Part shown: positions 6,336 to 11,490 of the stretch, piece after piece
Layout: each line of letters starts with the position of its first letter
How positions within the stretch are numbered: the stretch's first letter is position 1
Source: an uncultured Peptococcaceae bacterium
GTDB taxonomy: Bacteria > Bacillota > Peptococcia > Peptococcales > Peptococcaceae
Reading direction: 5' to 3'
DNA length: 12,531 nucleotides
Assembly (NCBI GenBank): GCA_958451915.1
Contig: CAUDRX010000058.1
Location: 1 to 12,531 of the forward strand
Notes under the pieces: generated by a model
Told to the model about the DNA's origin: nothing
What the model saw: only the letters and a program-made list of their open reading frames with translations
The model's database searches: none
Position numbers and translations under genes: made by a program

Positions 6336-7811
6336 TTATGCCGTTTCTCTGCTTTCGTTTTCCAGAATCTCAACCACCTGTTTGATGGTGTAGAGATTGC
6401 CATCCTTATCTTCCAGACACTTCCGATTACTATAATCGCCGAACAGCTTTTCCATCATCCAGCTGACGACCGTAGAATCCGTCCAATTGATATAGGAAGA
6501 AGAAGTCACCAGAGTAGACAAAACACCGATGTAATCACGGCGGAGAGCCAGATCCTGAAGCATACCGCGATAGCCGCCGTAACAGGTAAACCGGTCGATA
6601 TGAGGCTGAGGAAAACGATCCTTCATCAGGTCTTCCTGGTGATTCATGTTACTGCTTCTGATGGCTTCGACGCGGCAGTCATCATAGACGATCCACTCGC
6701 AGTAGACACGCAGATTGAACCGGTGCTCTTTCCAGATAGCCAGGAACAGCTTCTTGGTAAGATCCATATCATACGGGCTCTCCTCGTAGATGTAGCTGGA
6801 CATCTTATCCTGCTTTTCGACATACTGCTTAAAGATATCTTCGTTGTAGTCATTCAGATAGCAGTTCACGCCGACCCACAGCTGATTGCCGGACTTATCC
6901 AGAGCGATAAGAGATTTGTTCGCCTTGAAGAAATCGACCAGCTCCTTCTCATCTTCTCCAGAGTTGCAGGCACGATTCCGGAGCACCAGAAGTTTCATCT
7001 GCTCTTCGTCCACCTGCTTCATGGCATTGCGGGCGCTGTTCATGTAATCATTGACGTTGTTCTCTGCCCGGCGGACACGTTCTTCCTGATCGTGGATCGA
7101 GCGGGTGAAGTTCTGACTGCAGAATCCCTTGAGCATGCTTTCGACTTTCTTGCCGTAGAAGTCATAAGCTGCACAGATCTTGTCGATTGCCGCATTGAAC
7201 TTGTCATACTTCTGCTCAGCCAACATCTTCAGCAGATCGAGTTCATCCCTGGTTGCCGGGTGATCCTTGAATGCCCACGGAAGCAGACGAGGCAGACAGC
7301 TCATCATCATCTGCATGACCTGGATTCTCTTGGGCGAAGGAGCGAACACCATGGTCGCCTGCTTGGTTTCGTTCTGATAAACCAGAGCGTCACCACTGCG
7401 ATCGACATACAGAGAGACATCCTCAAGACGAACCCAGCCCGCCTTCTTGTAGTCCTCGTCGAACATTTTCACCTGCTTGATGTAATCGGCTGCTTTCTTG
7501 TTGGGGATAAAATGGAAATACAGACCGAGCTTGATCTTTGTGAACGGACCACGCTCACCAGCGTAATAGGCTGCTGTCAACTTCTCATCGTCCGGGAGCC
7601 GGATCTCGTTCTCGACCACCAGAGACTGCATGATGCCTTTGTTCTCGGGATCAGCGGTAAAAGTCGCCAGCCGCTCCTCGTTCATCACTGCCCGGAGAAC
7701 GGTCAGGACGGTGTTATCTTCGGTTTCGAATTTGTTCCTGCTCTTGATGTCAGAGAAAAATTCGTTGCATTCGTTCGAGCCGAGCTTCGTCAGCAAACCA
7801 GTGAATGCCAT
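6336..7811 (-). CDS. Large protein with E2-like ubiquitin-conjugating C-terminal domain
   Basis: A 491-aa protein in the E2 position of the cassette. Residues 1-230 read as a mixed alpha/beta domain I do not recognise. Residues about 236-280 are strongly charged and helical, probably a coiled coil. The C-terminal part resembles an E2 fold: strands with NLRVYCEWIVYDDCRVEAI (366-384), then PQPHIDRFTCYGGY (401-414), comparable with the HPH...C-G of bacterial E2-like proteins, and a helix with YIGVLSTLVTSSSYINW (418-433). His404 and Cys410 would be the flap and catalytic residues; the gap between them is shorter than in eukaryotic E2s. The start follows AAGGAGG. The 14-nt gap to the JAMM gene implies co-translation. 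E2 assignment rests on motif reading plus context; PRTRC-B is the nearest idea. Confidence 0.72.
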   Translation of the reverse strand: MAFTGLLTKLGSNECNEFFSDIKSRNKFETEDNTVLTVLRAVMNEERLATFTADPENKGIMQSLVVENEIRLPDDEKLTAAYYAGERGPFTKIKLGLYFHFIPNKKAADYIKQVKMFDEDYKKAGWVRLEDVSLYVDRSGDALVYQNETKQATMVFAPSPKRIQVMQMMMSCLPRLLPWAFKDHPATRDELDLLKMLAEQKYDKFNAAIDKICAAYDFYGKKVESMLKGFCSQNFTRSIHDQEERVRRAENNVNDYMNSARNAMKQVDEEQMKLLVLRNRACNSGEDEKELVDFFKANKSLIALDKSGNQLWVGVNCYLNDYNEDIFKQYVEKQDKMSSYIYEESPYDMDLTKKLFLAIWKEHRFNLRVYCEWIVYDDCRVEAIRSSNMNHQEDLMKDRFPQPHIDRFTCYGGYRGMLQDLALRRDYIGVLSTLVTSSSYINWTDSTVVSWMMEKLFGDYSNRKCLEDKDGNLYTIKQVVEILENESRETA

Positions 7812-7914
7812 AGTTACTTCCTCCTTAAATTCATATCTTGCATTTAAAAAGCCCAGATACTGGACACATATAAGGCAGACTTTAACCGGCCTGCCAGCGG
7901 CTGCAATGCTACTT

Positions 7915-7969
7915 ATCTGTTGTAACCAGAACAGATTTATATTCGGACTTTATTCGAGATTCGCTCGAA
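7915..7969 (-). other. Two hairpins in the Ubl-E2 intergenic gap
   Basis: The 187-nt gap between the Ubl-like gene and the E2-like gene contains ATCTGTT/AACAGAT (7915-7921 with 7930-7936, 7 bp) and TTCGAG/CTCGAA (7953-7958 with 7964-7969, 6 bp, 5-nt loop). Neither is followed by a T-run, so they look like RNA-stability or processing structures rather than terminators. They may separate strong expression of the upstream genes from weaker expression of the enzymes. Confidence 0.5.
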
Positions 7970-7987
7970 CAGATTCAGGATCAGACT

Positions 7988-8005
7988 CCGTTAATTCCTT
8001 AACGG
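7988..8005 (-). promoter_or_regulatory. Perfect hairpin over the Ubl stop codon
   Basis: In minus-strand reading CCGTTAA, a GGAA tetraloop and TTAACGG form a perfect 7-bp hairpin that includes the TAA stop of the Ubl-like gene. No T-run follows, so termination is unlikely. A 3' stabilising or processing hairpin would fit uneven protein amounts within this operon; that role is inferred. Confidence 0.55.
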
Positions 8006-8229
8006 GCGTTGTCCATCTTCTGAACCACAACCAGATATGCCTTCTCGGTGACATTCATGGCAGCGAAGGTCTTGTCCATGTCGCCAGGCTGCAGAACACA
8101 GCCATCCAGAGAGGTCTGACCAGCAGAGTAGTTGATATCGTTCTCCTCCAGGACCTGACGCAGGGTGGTGTCCTCAGTAACCATGACAGTCTTACGGTTG
8201 GTGTTGGTACCCACAGTGATCTTCAGCAT
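7999..8229 (-). CDS. Ubiquitin-like (beta-grasp) small protein
   Basis: A 76-aa protein reading as a beta-grasp fold: strand LKITVGT, strand KTVMVT, helix TTLRQVLEEND (residues about 21-31), a middle with TSLDGCVLQPGD, then final strand AYLVVVQKM. Size and strand/helix order match PRTRC-C and other bacterial ubiquitin-like proteins. It ends DNAR with no Gly-Gly, so either the exposed terminus is used directly or conjugation differs from the usual di-glycine chemistry. Codon use is strongly biased (all Leu as CTG, Lys as AAG, Glu as GAG, Arg as CGT), the mark of an abundant protein. The start follows AAGGAG. With the 143-aa gene upstream and E2, JAMM and E1-like genes downstream, it is the probable modifier of the cassette. 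Confidence 0.8.
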   Translation of the reverse strand: MLKITVGTNTNRKTVMVTEDTTLRQVLEENDINYSAGQTSLDGCVLQPGDMDKTFAAMNVTEKAYLVVVQKMDNAR

Positions 8230-8302
8230 AATTATGTACTCCTTTTTAATTTGAAAAAATTTATTGTAGAAACGTCGGATTGACGAATCATCTAAAACGA
8301 AT

Positions 8303-8331
8303 GCCGGACGTATTGCGCTGGAACATCCGGC
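8303..8331 (-). other. Intergenic hairpin between the 143-aa and Ubl genes
   Basis: GCCGGA and TCCGGC (8303-8308 with 8326-8331) form a perfect 6-bp stem around 17 nt in the 138-nt gap. No T-run follows. It may be a processing or stability element between two apparently highly expressed genes. Confidence 0.4.
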
Positions 8332-8344
8332 GTGGAACCACAGT

Positions 8345-8371
8345 GGCGCTCTTACCAGGCGGCGCTCTTAC
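8345..8371. repeat. Direct repeat GGCGCTCTTAC, two copies at a gene end
   Basis: GGCGCTCTTAC occurs at 8345-8355 and 8361-8371, the second copy covering the stop codon of the 143-aa gene. It is probably a small local duplication; it adds an in-frame-looking but untranslated copy of the gene end. Confidence 0.6.
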
Positions 8372-8799
8372 TCAGCGGCGGCCTCAGGCTCAGCGTCGTT
8401 CTCGATGGTGATAGCAGCGTTCATAGCGGCCTCATCAGCAGCGATAGAGCTCATAGCCTCGGCGATCTGCTCCTCGATCTTGGTGCAGTTCACGATGGCC
8501 AGACCCAGCTTCTCACGAACGAACTCGTTGATCTCCTCAACGGTGGTCTTGCCGTTGGGCAGCTCGATGCTCATGGTAGCGACCTTGGGAGTGGTGACAG
8601 AATTCTTTGCGAAAGTCACGCCCATCTCATTGGCAGAAGCAGAACCGCTGACACCGATAGCGCAGACAGGCTCCTTCTCCTTGCCCTCGCCCTTGTACAG
8701 AACCAGAGCCTCGGGACGGAACTTCTTGACCTTCTTCAGGGTCTCGATGTCGTAAGCAGAAGTGACGAAAACGTTGTTGTACTTAACAGTTGCCTTCAT
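8368..8799 (-). CDS. Abundant-looking 143-aa cassette protein, function unknown
   Basis: First gene of the ubiquitin-like cassette. Residues 1-110 look folded: ATVKYNNVFVTSAYD, FRPEALVLYKGEG, VCAIGVSGSASANEMG, then MSIELPNGKTTVEEINEFV and KLGLAIVN, followed by a helical, Ala/Glu-rich acidic tail ending EPEAAAE. No signal peptide or membrane segment. Codon choice is extremely biased (CTG, AAG, GAG, ATC, AAC), as in highly expressed genes, and matches the Ubl-like gene next to it. The ribosome site AAAGGAG is good. In PRTRC cassettes a small PRTRC-E protein lies before PRTRC-C, so this might be its counterpart; I cannot verify homology. It might be a substrate or scaffold of the Ubl, which is inference from position and expected amount. 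Confidence 0.85.
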   Translation of the reverse strand: MKATVKYNNVFVTSAYDIETLKKVKKFRPEALVLYKGEGKEKEPVCAIGVSGSASANEMGVTFAKNSVTTPKVATMSIELPNGKTTVEEINEFVREKLGLAIVNCTKIEEQIAEAMSSIAADEAAMNAAITIENDAEPEAAAE

Positions 8800-8836
8800 A
8801 ATATTGATCTCCTTTATAATAAAAAAATGTTATGTA

Positions 8837-8856
8837 AACGAGCCGGTTTGCTCGTT
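8837..8856 (-). terminator. Possible weak terminator after the 42-aa gene
   Basis: AACGAGC and GCTCGTT form a perfect 7-bp stem with a 6-nt loop, overlapping the TAA of the 42-aa gene. In minus-strand reading a run of seven T follows, but about 11 nt after the stem, further than in a classical intrinsic terminator. It could separate the small phage genes from the cassette that begins at 8799. Confidence 0.4.
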
Positions 8857-8983
8857 ATACCGTTGTTGTTAGCAGCTCTTTCATATCGTCAAGAGCCTCG
8901 TCCCATGTGTCGGCCGACTGAATGAACTGGCCATTATCCGCCGACACGATTTCATAATGGCCGTCCACATACTTGATATGCAT
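8855..8983 (-). CDS. Small 42-aa phage-type protein
   Basis: A 42-aa protein: MHIKYVDGHYEIVSADNG, then FIQSADTWDEALDDMKELL. The pattern of a short beta hairpin (V-D-G-H-Y-E-I) followed by SADT-x-x-EAL and a short amphipathic helix is familiar from tiny proteins in Firmicute phages; function unknown. The frame is open further upstream to 9064, but the ATG at 8983 has AAAGGAG at the right distance, and the longer version would overlap the end of the gene at 9040-9288 and add unlike residues, so the short form is preferred. Confidence 0.78.
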   Translation of the reverse strand: MHIKYVDGHYEIVSADNGQFIQSADTWDEALDDMKELLTTTV

Positions 8984-9039
8984 CCGTTTTCTCCTTTCAT
9001 TTGACAGTGTAAAGTGTGTTTGGATGGCGAAAAAAATTT

Positions 9040-9288
9040 TTAAAGCAGAGACTCGCAGCGGCATTCACTGGTTGACTCTACAGGTGCCCACCAATCATCA
9101 GGCAGGAAATCGATCAGGTGATAATCCGGGTTGCTCCATGTGTATTCATCGCAGATCTGCACCTGAGGAGTATCGCAGTCTTCTTCGTATCCGACAACGA
9201 TTCCCTCTACGCCCTCATTGGCATCACCAGGACCCCACGGAGACTCAAGCCTTACGTGATCACCGATACAGAATTTTCTCTCGTCCAT
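9040..9288 (-). CDS. Diverged small protein with the same CxCESLL tail, copy F
   Basis: An 82-aa protein with an SH3/KOW-like beginning (FCIGDHVRLESPWG, NEGVEGIVVGYEED) and a different middle from the other copies: WTDEMF is replaced by EYTWSNPDYHLIDFLPDDWW. It nevertheless ends SECRCESLL, the same tail as copies A to E more than 6.5 kb away. Tail codons (TCT CTG CTT) again differ. The ATG follows AAAGGAC, which overlaps the stop of the membrane-protein gene 5 nt upstream, so the two are coupled. A conserved tail on a changed body suggests that the tail is a separable signal. Function unknown. Confidence 0.85.
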   Translation of the reverse strand: MDERKFCIGDHVRLESPWGPGDANEGVEGIVVGYEEDCDTPQVQICDEYTWSNPDYHLIDFLPDDWWAPVESTSECRCESLL

Positions 9289-9293
9289 ATCGC

Positions 9294-9668
9294 TCAGTCC
9301 TTTCTGTCCATTTCTTTGACCTTGTCGACCGCATAATCAATCACGTCAGTGACATACTCAGTGGCGTTGTTGATGTTATCCTGCGTAAACATATCAGCGG
9401 CGAGCATCTTATAGCAGGTATCTTCAGAAGGAACCACACAAACCAGAACCGCGACAACAAAAGTTGCAATTGCAACCTTGATGCAGAGTTTTACTTCCTC
9501 GGCTACATCTTTGTCTTTAAAGCCACGATCGTCTGCATCGCTCATAGTACACATGAACATAATCGCTCCTCCGATCATAAGCACGGTTAGAATGACGATT
9601 AGTAGTGTTCTGACACTATCTACGATGCCAATCCAGTAGAACACCCAAGGATTGATAATGGAGTTCAT
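9294..9668 (-). CDS. Two-helix membrane protein, phage type
   Basis: A 124-aa protein with two hydrophobic helices: residues about 9-40 (VFYWIGIVDSV to IMFMCTM) and about 63-80 (IKVAIATFVVAVLVCVVPS). The loop between them is charged (SDADDRGFKDKDVAEEVK), and the C-terminus is amphipathic (NNATEYVTDVIDYAVDKVKEM). WVFYWI at the start and VPSEDTCYKMLAA after the second helix are features I associate with a small membrane protein common in phages of gut Clostridia; its function is unknown. It is not a holin by any clear motif, though size and two helices would allow that. It overlaps the ribosome site of copy F. Confidence 0.85.
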   Translation of the reverse strand: MNSIINPWVFYWIGIVDSVRTLLIVILTVLMIGGAIMFMCTMSDADDRGFKDKDVAEEVKLCIKVAIATFVVAVLVCVVPSEDTCYKMLAADMFTQDNINNATEYVTDVIDYAVDKVKEMDRKD

Positions 9669-9683
9669 ACGGCTGTTCCCTCC

Positions 9684-9908
9684 TTACTTGAGCCCTTTTA
9701 AGATATTTTCCTTCAAGACTTTGCACAAGATATCAGTGTACACTTTCTTATCTTCTTTCGACATCTTCTTGCTGTTGAGCCAATCAATGGTAGTGGTAAT
9801 CATGCTGTTACCAACCACATCCACCACGTCGCTTTTGTCTTCTCCCGTATCGAGAGTAATATCAGTCAGTACGCCGTTAAGAGGAGTTGTGCTAATAATC
9901 ACCTTCAT
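9684..9908 (-). CDS. Hypothetical protein, 74 aa
   Basis: A small soluble protein: beta-rich first half (MKVIISTTPLNG, TDITLDTG) and a helical, lysine-rich second half (SKKMSKEDKKVYTDILCKVL, ENILKGLK). The ATG has AAAGGG 7 nt upstream, and the stop is 15 nt before the membrane-protein gene, so these are one operon. It is the first protein gene after the RNA island. No motif is recognised. Confidence 0.8.
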   Translation of the reverse strand: MKVIISTTPLNGVLTDITLDTGEDKSDVVDVVGNSMITTTIDWLNSKKMSKEDKKVYTDILCKVLKENILKGLK

Positions 9909-9951
9909 AATGCATTACCCTTTCGATTTTTTTATTGTTGATATTCGAACA

Positions 9952-10031
9952 TGGTGCGGCTAGAGGGACTTGAACCCTCACCCGAAGACCAGATCCTAAA
10001 TCTGGCGCGTCTGCCATTCCGCCATAGCCGC
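9952..10031 (-). tRNA. tRNA-Leu(TAG)
   Basis: Canonical: acceptor GCGGCTA/TAGCCGC, anticodon stem CCAGA/TCTGG with loop TTTAGGA (anticodon TAG, reads CTA), T-arm GGG TTCAAGT CCC, encoded CCA. The variable region is short for a leucine tRNA. It is preceded by the AT-rich spacer ATTTATAT and the stem of the RNA at 10040-10169. Confidence 0.95.
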
Positions 10032-10039
10032 ATATAAAT

Positions 10040-10169
10040 TAGGTACACCTGTACTCCCGATTCTCCAGGCAGGACAACTTCCATTTCGGACCACAATATC
10101 CGAAACATTAGGGCGCAACAAGGAAGTCGTGGCTATTTTATTGATCGTACTTTTACCACCATGTACCTA
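10040..10169 (-). ncRNA. Structured RNA element between tRNA-like RNA and tRNA-Leu
   Basis: A 130-nt segment closed by a perfect 8-bp stem TAGGTACA/TGTACCTA (10162-10169 with 10040-10047). Inside is a second arm: ACTTCC/GGAAGT (10122-10127 with 10077-10082) enclosing a perfect 7-bp stem TTTCGGA/TCCGAAA (10099-10105 with 10084-10090). It starts 1 nt after the CCA of the 277-nt RNA and ends 8 nt before tRNA-Leu(TAG), so it fills the gap exactly. No known RNA family is recognised. Confidence 0.55.
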
Positions 10170-10170
10170 T

Positions 10171-10447
10171 TGGTGCCGCAAAGCTGAGTCGAACAGCTAC
10201 TGTGCTCACACCATTCATCCTTCACCCTATCCTTGTCATGACTAAGAATTCGCTGTAAAAGAATCATCGTGATTATTGCATTACCTCTTACGGCATATAA
10301 AATGTTCAGGCCGGATCATTTTGCTGTTTAACCACTGTTTCGTATTCCCCGCTATCGTTCGTGAACTATCACCTTCGACAGTTTCGTGGCACCTGAACTC
10401 CCCATTTTGTTAGAGACCTAATGGGCAAAGCTGTCTTGCCTTGCGGC
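10171..10447 (-). ncRNA. 277-nt RNA with tRNA-like acceptor, T-arm and CCA
   Basis: The 5' end TGCCGCAA (from 10448) and 3' end TTGCGGCA pair perfectly, followed by CCA at 10171-10173. Before the 3' strand is a normal T-arm, AGCTG TTCGACT CAGCT (10182-10198). Between lie about 230 nt with several hairpins: AACTGTC/GATAGTT (10364-10383), AAAATG/CATTTT (10299-10322), AATCA/TGATT (10262-10274). This is the overall plan of tmRNA, but pair 3:70 is C-G instead of the alanine G-U and no convincing tag frame ending in Ala-Ala is seen. An intron-bearing tRNA or a new phage RNA are alternatives. It begins 1 nt after the CCA of tRNA-Gly. Confidence 0.65.
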
Positions 10448-10448
10448 A

Positions 10449-10523
10449 TGGAGCAGCGAATGGGAGTCGAACCCACATCTCCAGCTTGGAAGGCTGGCAT
10501 ATTAACCGTTATACGACCGCTGC
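10449..10523 (-). tRNA. tRNA-Gly(TCC)
   Basis: Acceptor GCAGCGG pairs with TCGCTGC through one G-U pair; anticodon stem CCAGC/GCTGG with loop CTTCCAA (anticodon TCC, reads GGA/GGG); T-arm GTGGG TTCGACT CCCAT; encoded CCA. Discriminator base is T. The spacer before it is TTTATAT, after the hairpin at 10531-10597. Confidence 0.93.
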
Positions 10524-10530
10524 ATATAAA

Positions 10531-10597
10531 CCCGGCTTACAAAGCCTTGTTGCTTTCGATACGATATAGACCGAAGCATCGTATCAAAAGAGCCGGG
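10531..10597 (-). ncRNA. Inter-tRNA hairpin element 1
   Basis: A 67-nt element closed by CCCGGCT/AGCCGGG (7 bp), containing a perfect 8-bp hairpin GATACGAT/ATCGTATC (10558-10565 with 10578-10585). Its 3' part GGC-T-TTGTAAGCCG matches that of the element at 10737-10778. It ends 7 nt before tRNA-Gly. Acceptor-sized stem without CCA; probably a processing guide or spacer RNA. Confidence 0.55.
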
Positions 10598-10656
10598 AAT
10601 AACAAGAATGAGGTAAAAGGTCCCTGCTGAATAACATTCAAAAAAGACAGGAACCC

Positions 10657-10728
10657 TGGTGCGATTGGATGGACTTGAACCACCGACGCGCATTCAGCCT
10701 GCTGCTCTACCAACTGAGCTACAATCGC
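10657..10728 (-). tRNA. Phe-type tRNA with 4-nt deletion in the anticodon arm
   Basis: Acceptor GCGATTG/CAATCGC, D-arm GCTC...GAGC, T-arm GGTGG TTCAAGT CCATC and CCA are all normal, but the molecule is 72 nt instead of 76. The anticodon region GCAGGCTGAATGC aligns with tRNA-Phe (CTGAA, anticodon GAA) if four bases are missing from the loop and 3' stem. As it stands only GCA/TGC can pair around a GGCTGAA loop without a T at position 33. It is probably not a normal elongator; either a pseudogene or a tRNA-like RNA with another use. Confidence 0.75.
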
Positions 10729-10736
10729 ATAAGATA

Positions 10737-10778
10737 CTCGGCTTACAAGGCCAATTGCACCCTTTCGAGCGAGCCGAG
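10737..10778 (-). ncRNA. Inter-tRNA hairpin element 2
   Basis: A 42-nt element closed by CTCGGCT/AGCCGAG, ending 8 nt (TATCTTAT) before the Phe-type tRNA. Its 3' arm GGCCTTGTAAGCCG resembles element 1, with compensating stem changes (CCCGGCT versus CTCGGCT, both still paired). Confidence 0.55.
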
Positions 10779-10816
10779 AATAATTGACAAGAGTTATTAT
10801 GTTACCCCTTTCGGGG

Positions 10817-10875
10817 TGGTATCTCGCACAGGCGCGGCCGGATCTGACCGCTAAAGATCCTACCCAGTACGAGAT
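10817..10875 (-). ncRNA. 59-nt mini tRNA-like RNA with CCA
   Basis: ATCTCGT and GCGAGAT (10869-10875 with 10821-10827) form a 7-bp acceptor-sized stem with one T-G pair, discriminator A and encoded CCA. Inside is a perfect 6-bp hairpin GGATCT/AGATCC with a 9-nt loop and a tiny GGC/GCC hairpin where the T-arm would be; no D-arm and no TTCRA loop. It directly abuts the CCA of tRNA-Leu(TAA) with no spacer, and a CCCC-GAAA-GGGG hairpin follows at once. It is either a shrunken tRNA or a deliberate tRNA-like RNA. Confidence 0.6.
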
Positions 10876-10967
10876 TGGTGCTACAGGTGGGATTCGAACC
10901 CAACAATCCATCGTTTCAGGCGCTCCGTCTTAAGCGGAGTGTGTCTCGCCAGTTGCACCACTGTAGC
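10876..10967 (-). tRNA. tRNA-Leu(TAA)
   Basis: Canonical class II leucine tRNA of 92 nt: acceptor GCTACAG/CTGTAGC, anticodon stem CTCCG/CGGAG with loop CTTAAGA (anticodon TAA, reads TTA), long variable arm, T-arm TGGG TTCGAAT CCCA, encoded CCA. Spacer before it is TTTGATAT after a GCTG/CAGC hairpin. Confidence 0.96.
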
Positions 10968-11036
10968 ATATCAAAGCTGTCTGTCCAGCAGCCAACCGTC
11001 TTTCCGATTTGCCAAACCGTTTCACCCAATAAGCTC

Positions 11037-11054
11037 CCGACTCGATCGAGCCGG
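11037..11054. other. Perfect hairpin directly after tRNA-Leu(CAA)
   Basis: CCGACTCGATCGAGCCGG is complementary end to end with one G-U in the RNA. It begins immediately after the CCA of tRNA-Leu(CAA). No T-run follows, so a processing structure is likelier than a terminator. Confidence 0.5.
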
Positions 11055-11137
11055 TGGTATCTCGGATGGGAGTCGGACCCACAAGCTTTCGCAGAAGTTT
11101 TTGAGACTTCCCTGTTTACCAATTTCAGCACCGAGAC
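11055..11137 (-). tRNA. tRNA-Leu(CAA)
   Basis: Acceptor GTCTCGG/CCGAGAT (a G-T pair at the end), anticodon stem GAAGT/ACTTC with loop CTCAAAA (anticodon CAA, reads TTG), variable arm TGCGAAAGCTTG, T-arm TGGG TCCGACT CCCA, encoded CCA. A GCTCG/CGAGC hairpin (11143-11158) lies 5 nt upstream. Confidence 0.94.
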
Positions 11138-11176
11138 TCATTGCTCGTCTTTCCGAGCCGCCACTGCTTACGCAGG

Positions 11177-11485
11177 TCATTCCTCTACTTCAAACACCAT
11201 GTAATACATGTGATTATCTTCACCATCGCCGACCGCTGCTCCGACGACATACTCAGGATACGGGCTCAGCTCGCATCCGCAAAAATCAGCGTAGGATTCA
11301 GTGTCAACTTTCACTGCATCTTCGTACCGAGCGGCCTCATCTTCAGGCATCCCATTGAGAAAACACTGAAAGCTGACAGCGGCAAAAGCAATCGCATCGT
11401 CTCTTGATTTGAATGCTTTATCGATACTTACCGACTTGTAGATATCAGCTTTCTCGTTGGTGTAATCGCTTGCAACGATGTACAT
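11177..11485 (-). CDS. Hypothetical protein, 102 aa
   Basis: A small acidic protein starting MYIVASDYTNEKADIY, with a helix KSRDDAIAFAAVSFQCFLN, then PEDEAARYEDAVKVD, an FCGCEL motif and a C-terminal strand MYYMVFEVEE. The start at 11485 is chosen because AAGGAG lies 8 nt before this ATG; a GTG at 11494 would add three residues and overlap the radical SAM stop. AAGGAGTGA contains the last codons of the radical SAM gene, so the two are coupled. It may be a partner or substrate of that enzyme, but it is larger than a typical precursor peptide and no cleavage motif is seen. Confidence 0.82.
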   Translation of the reverse strand: MYIVASDYTNEKADIYKSVSIDKAFKSRDDAIAFAAVSFQCFLNGMPEDEAARYEDAVKVDTESYADFCGCELSPYPEYVVGAAVGDGEDNHMYYMVFEVEE

Positions 11486-11490
11486 CTGAA

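Noticed and set aside
6600..7847. 415-aa open frame on the plus strand
   Set aside because: It is antisense to the E2-like gene, has no ribosome site or recognisable motif, and reflects the codon pattern of the real minus-strand gene. The same applies to the plus-strand frames at 5699-6385, 7630-8283, 3834-4223 and 4848-5360.
8855..9064. 69-aa version of the 42-aa gene
   Set aside because: The longer start overlaps the neighbouring gene at 9040 and has no ribosome site, while the ATG at 8983 has AAAGGAG.
10171..10447. Canonical tmRNA
   Set aside because: Acceptor pair 3:70 is C-G, the 5' D-loop consensus is missing and no tag frame ending in Ala-Ala was found; kept as an unusual tRNA-ended RNA instead.
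10537..11358. Protein frames across the tRNA island on both strands
   Set aside because: They run through clear tRNA genes and structured RNAs and have no ribosome sites.
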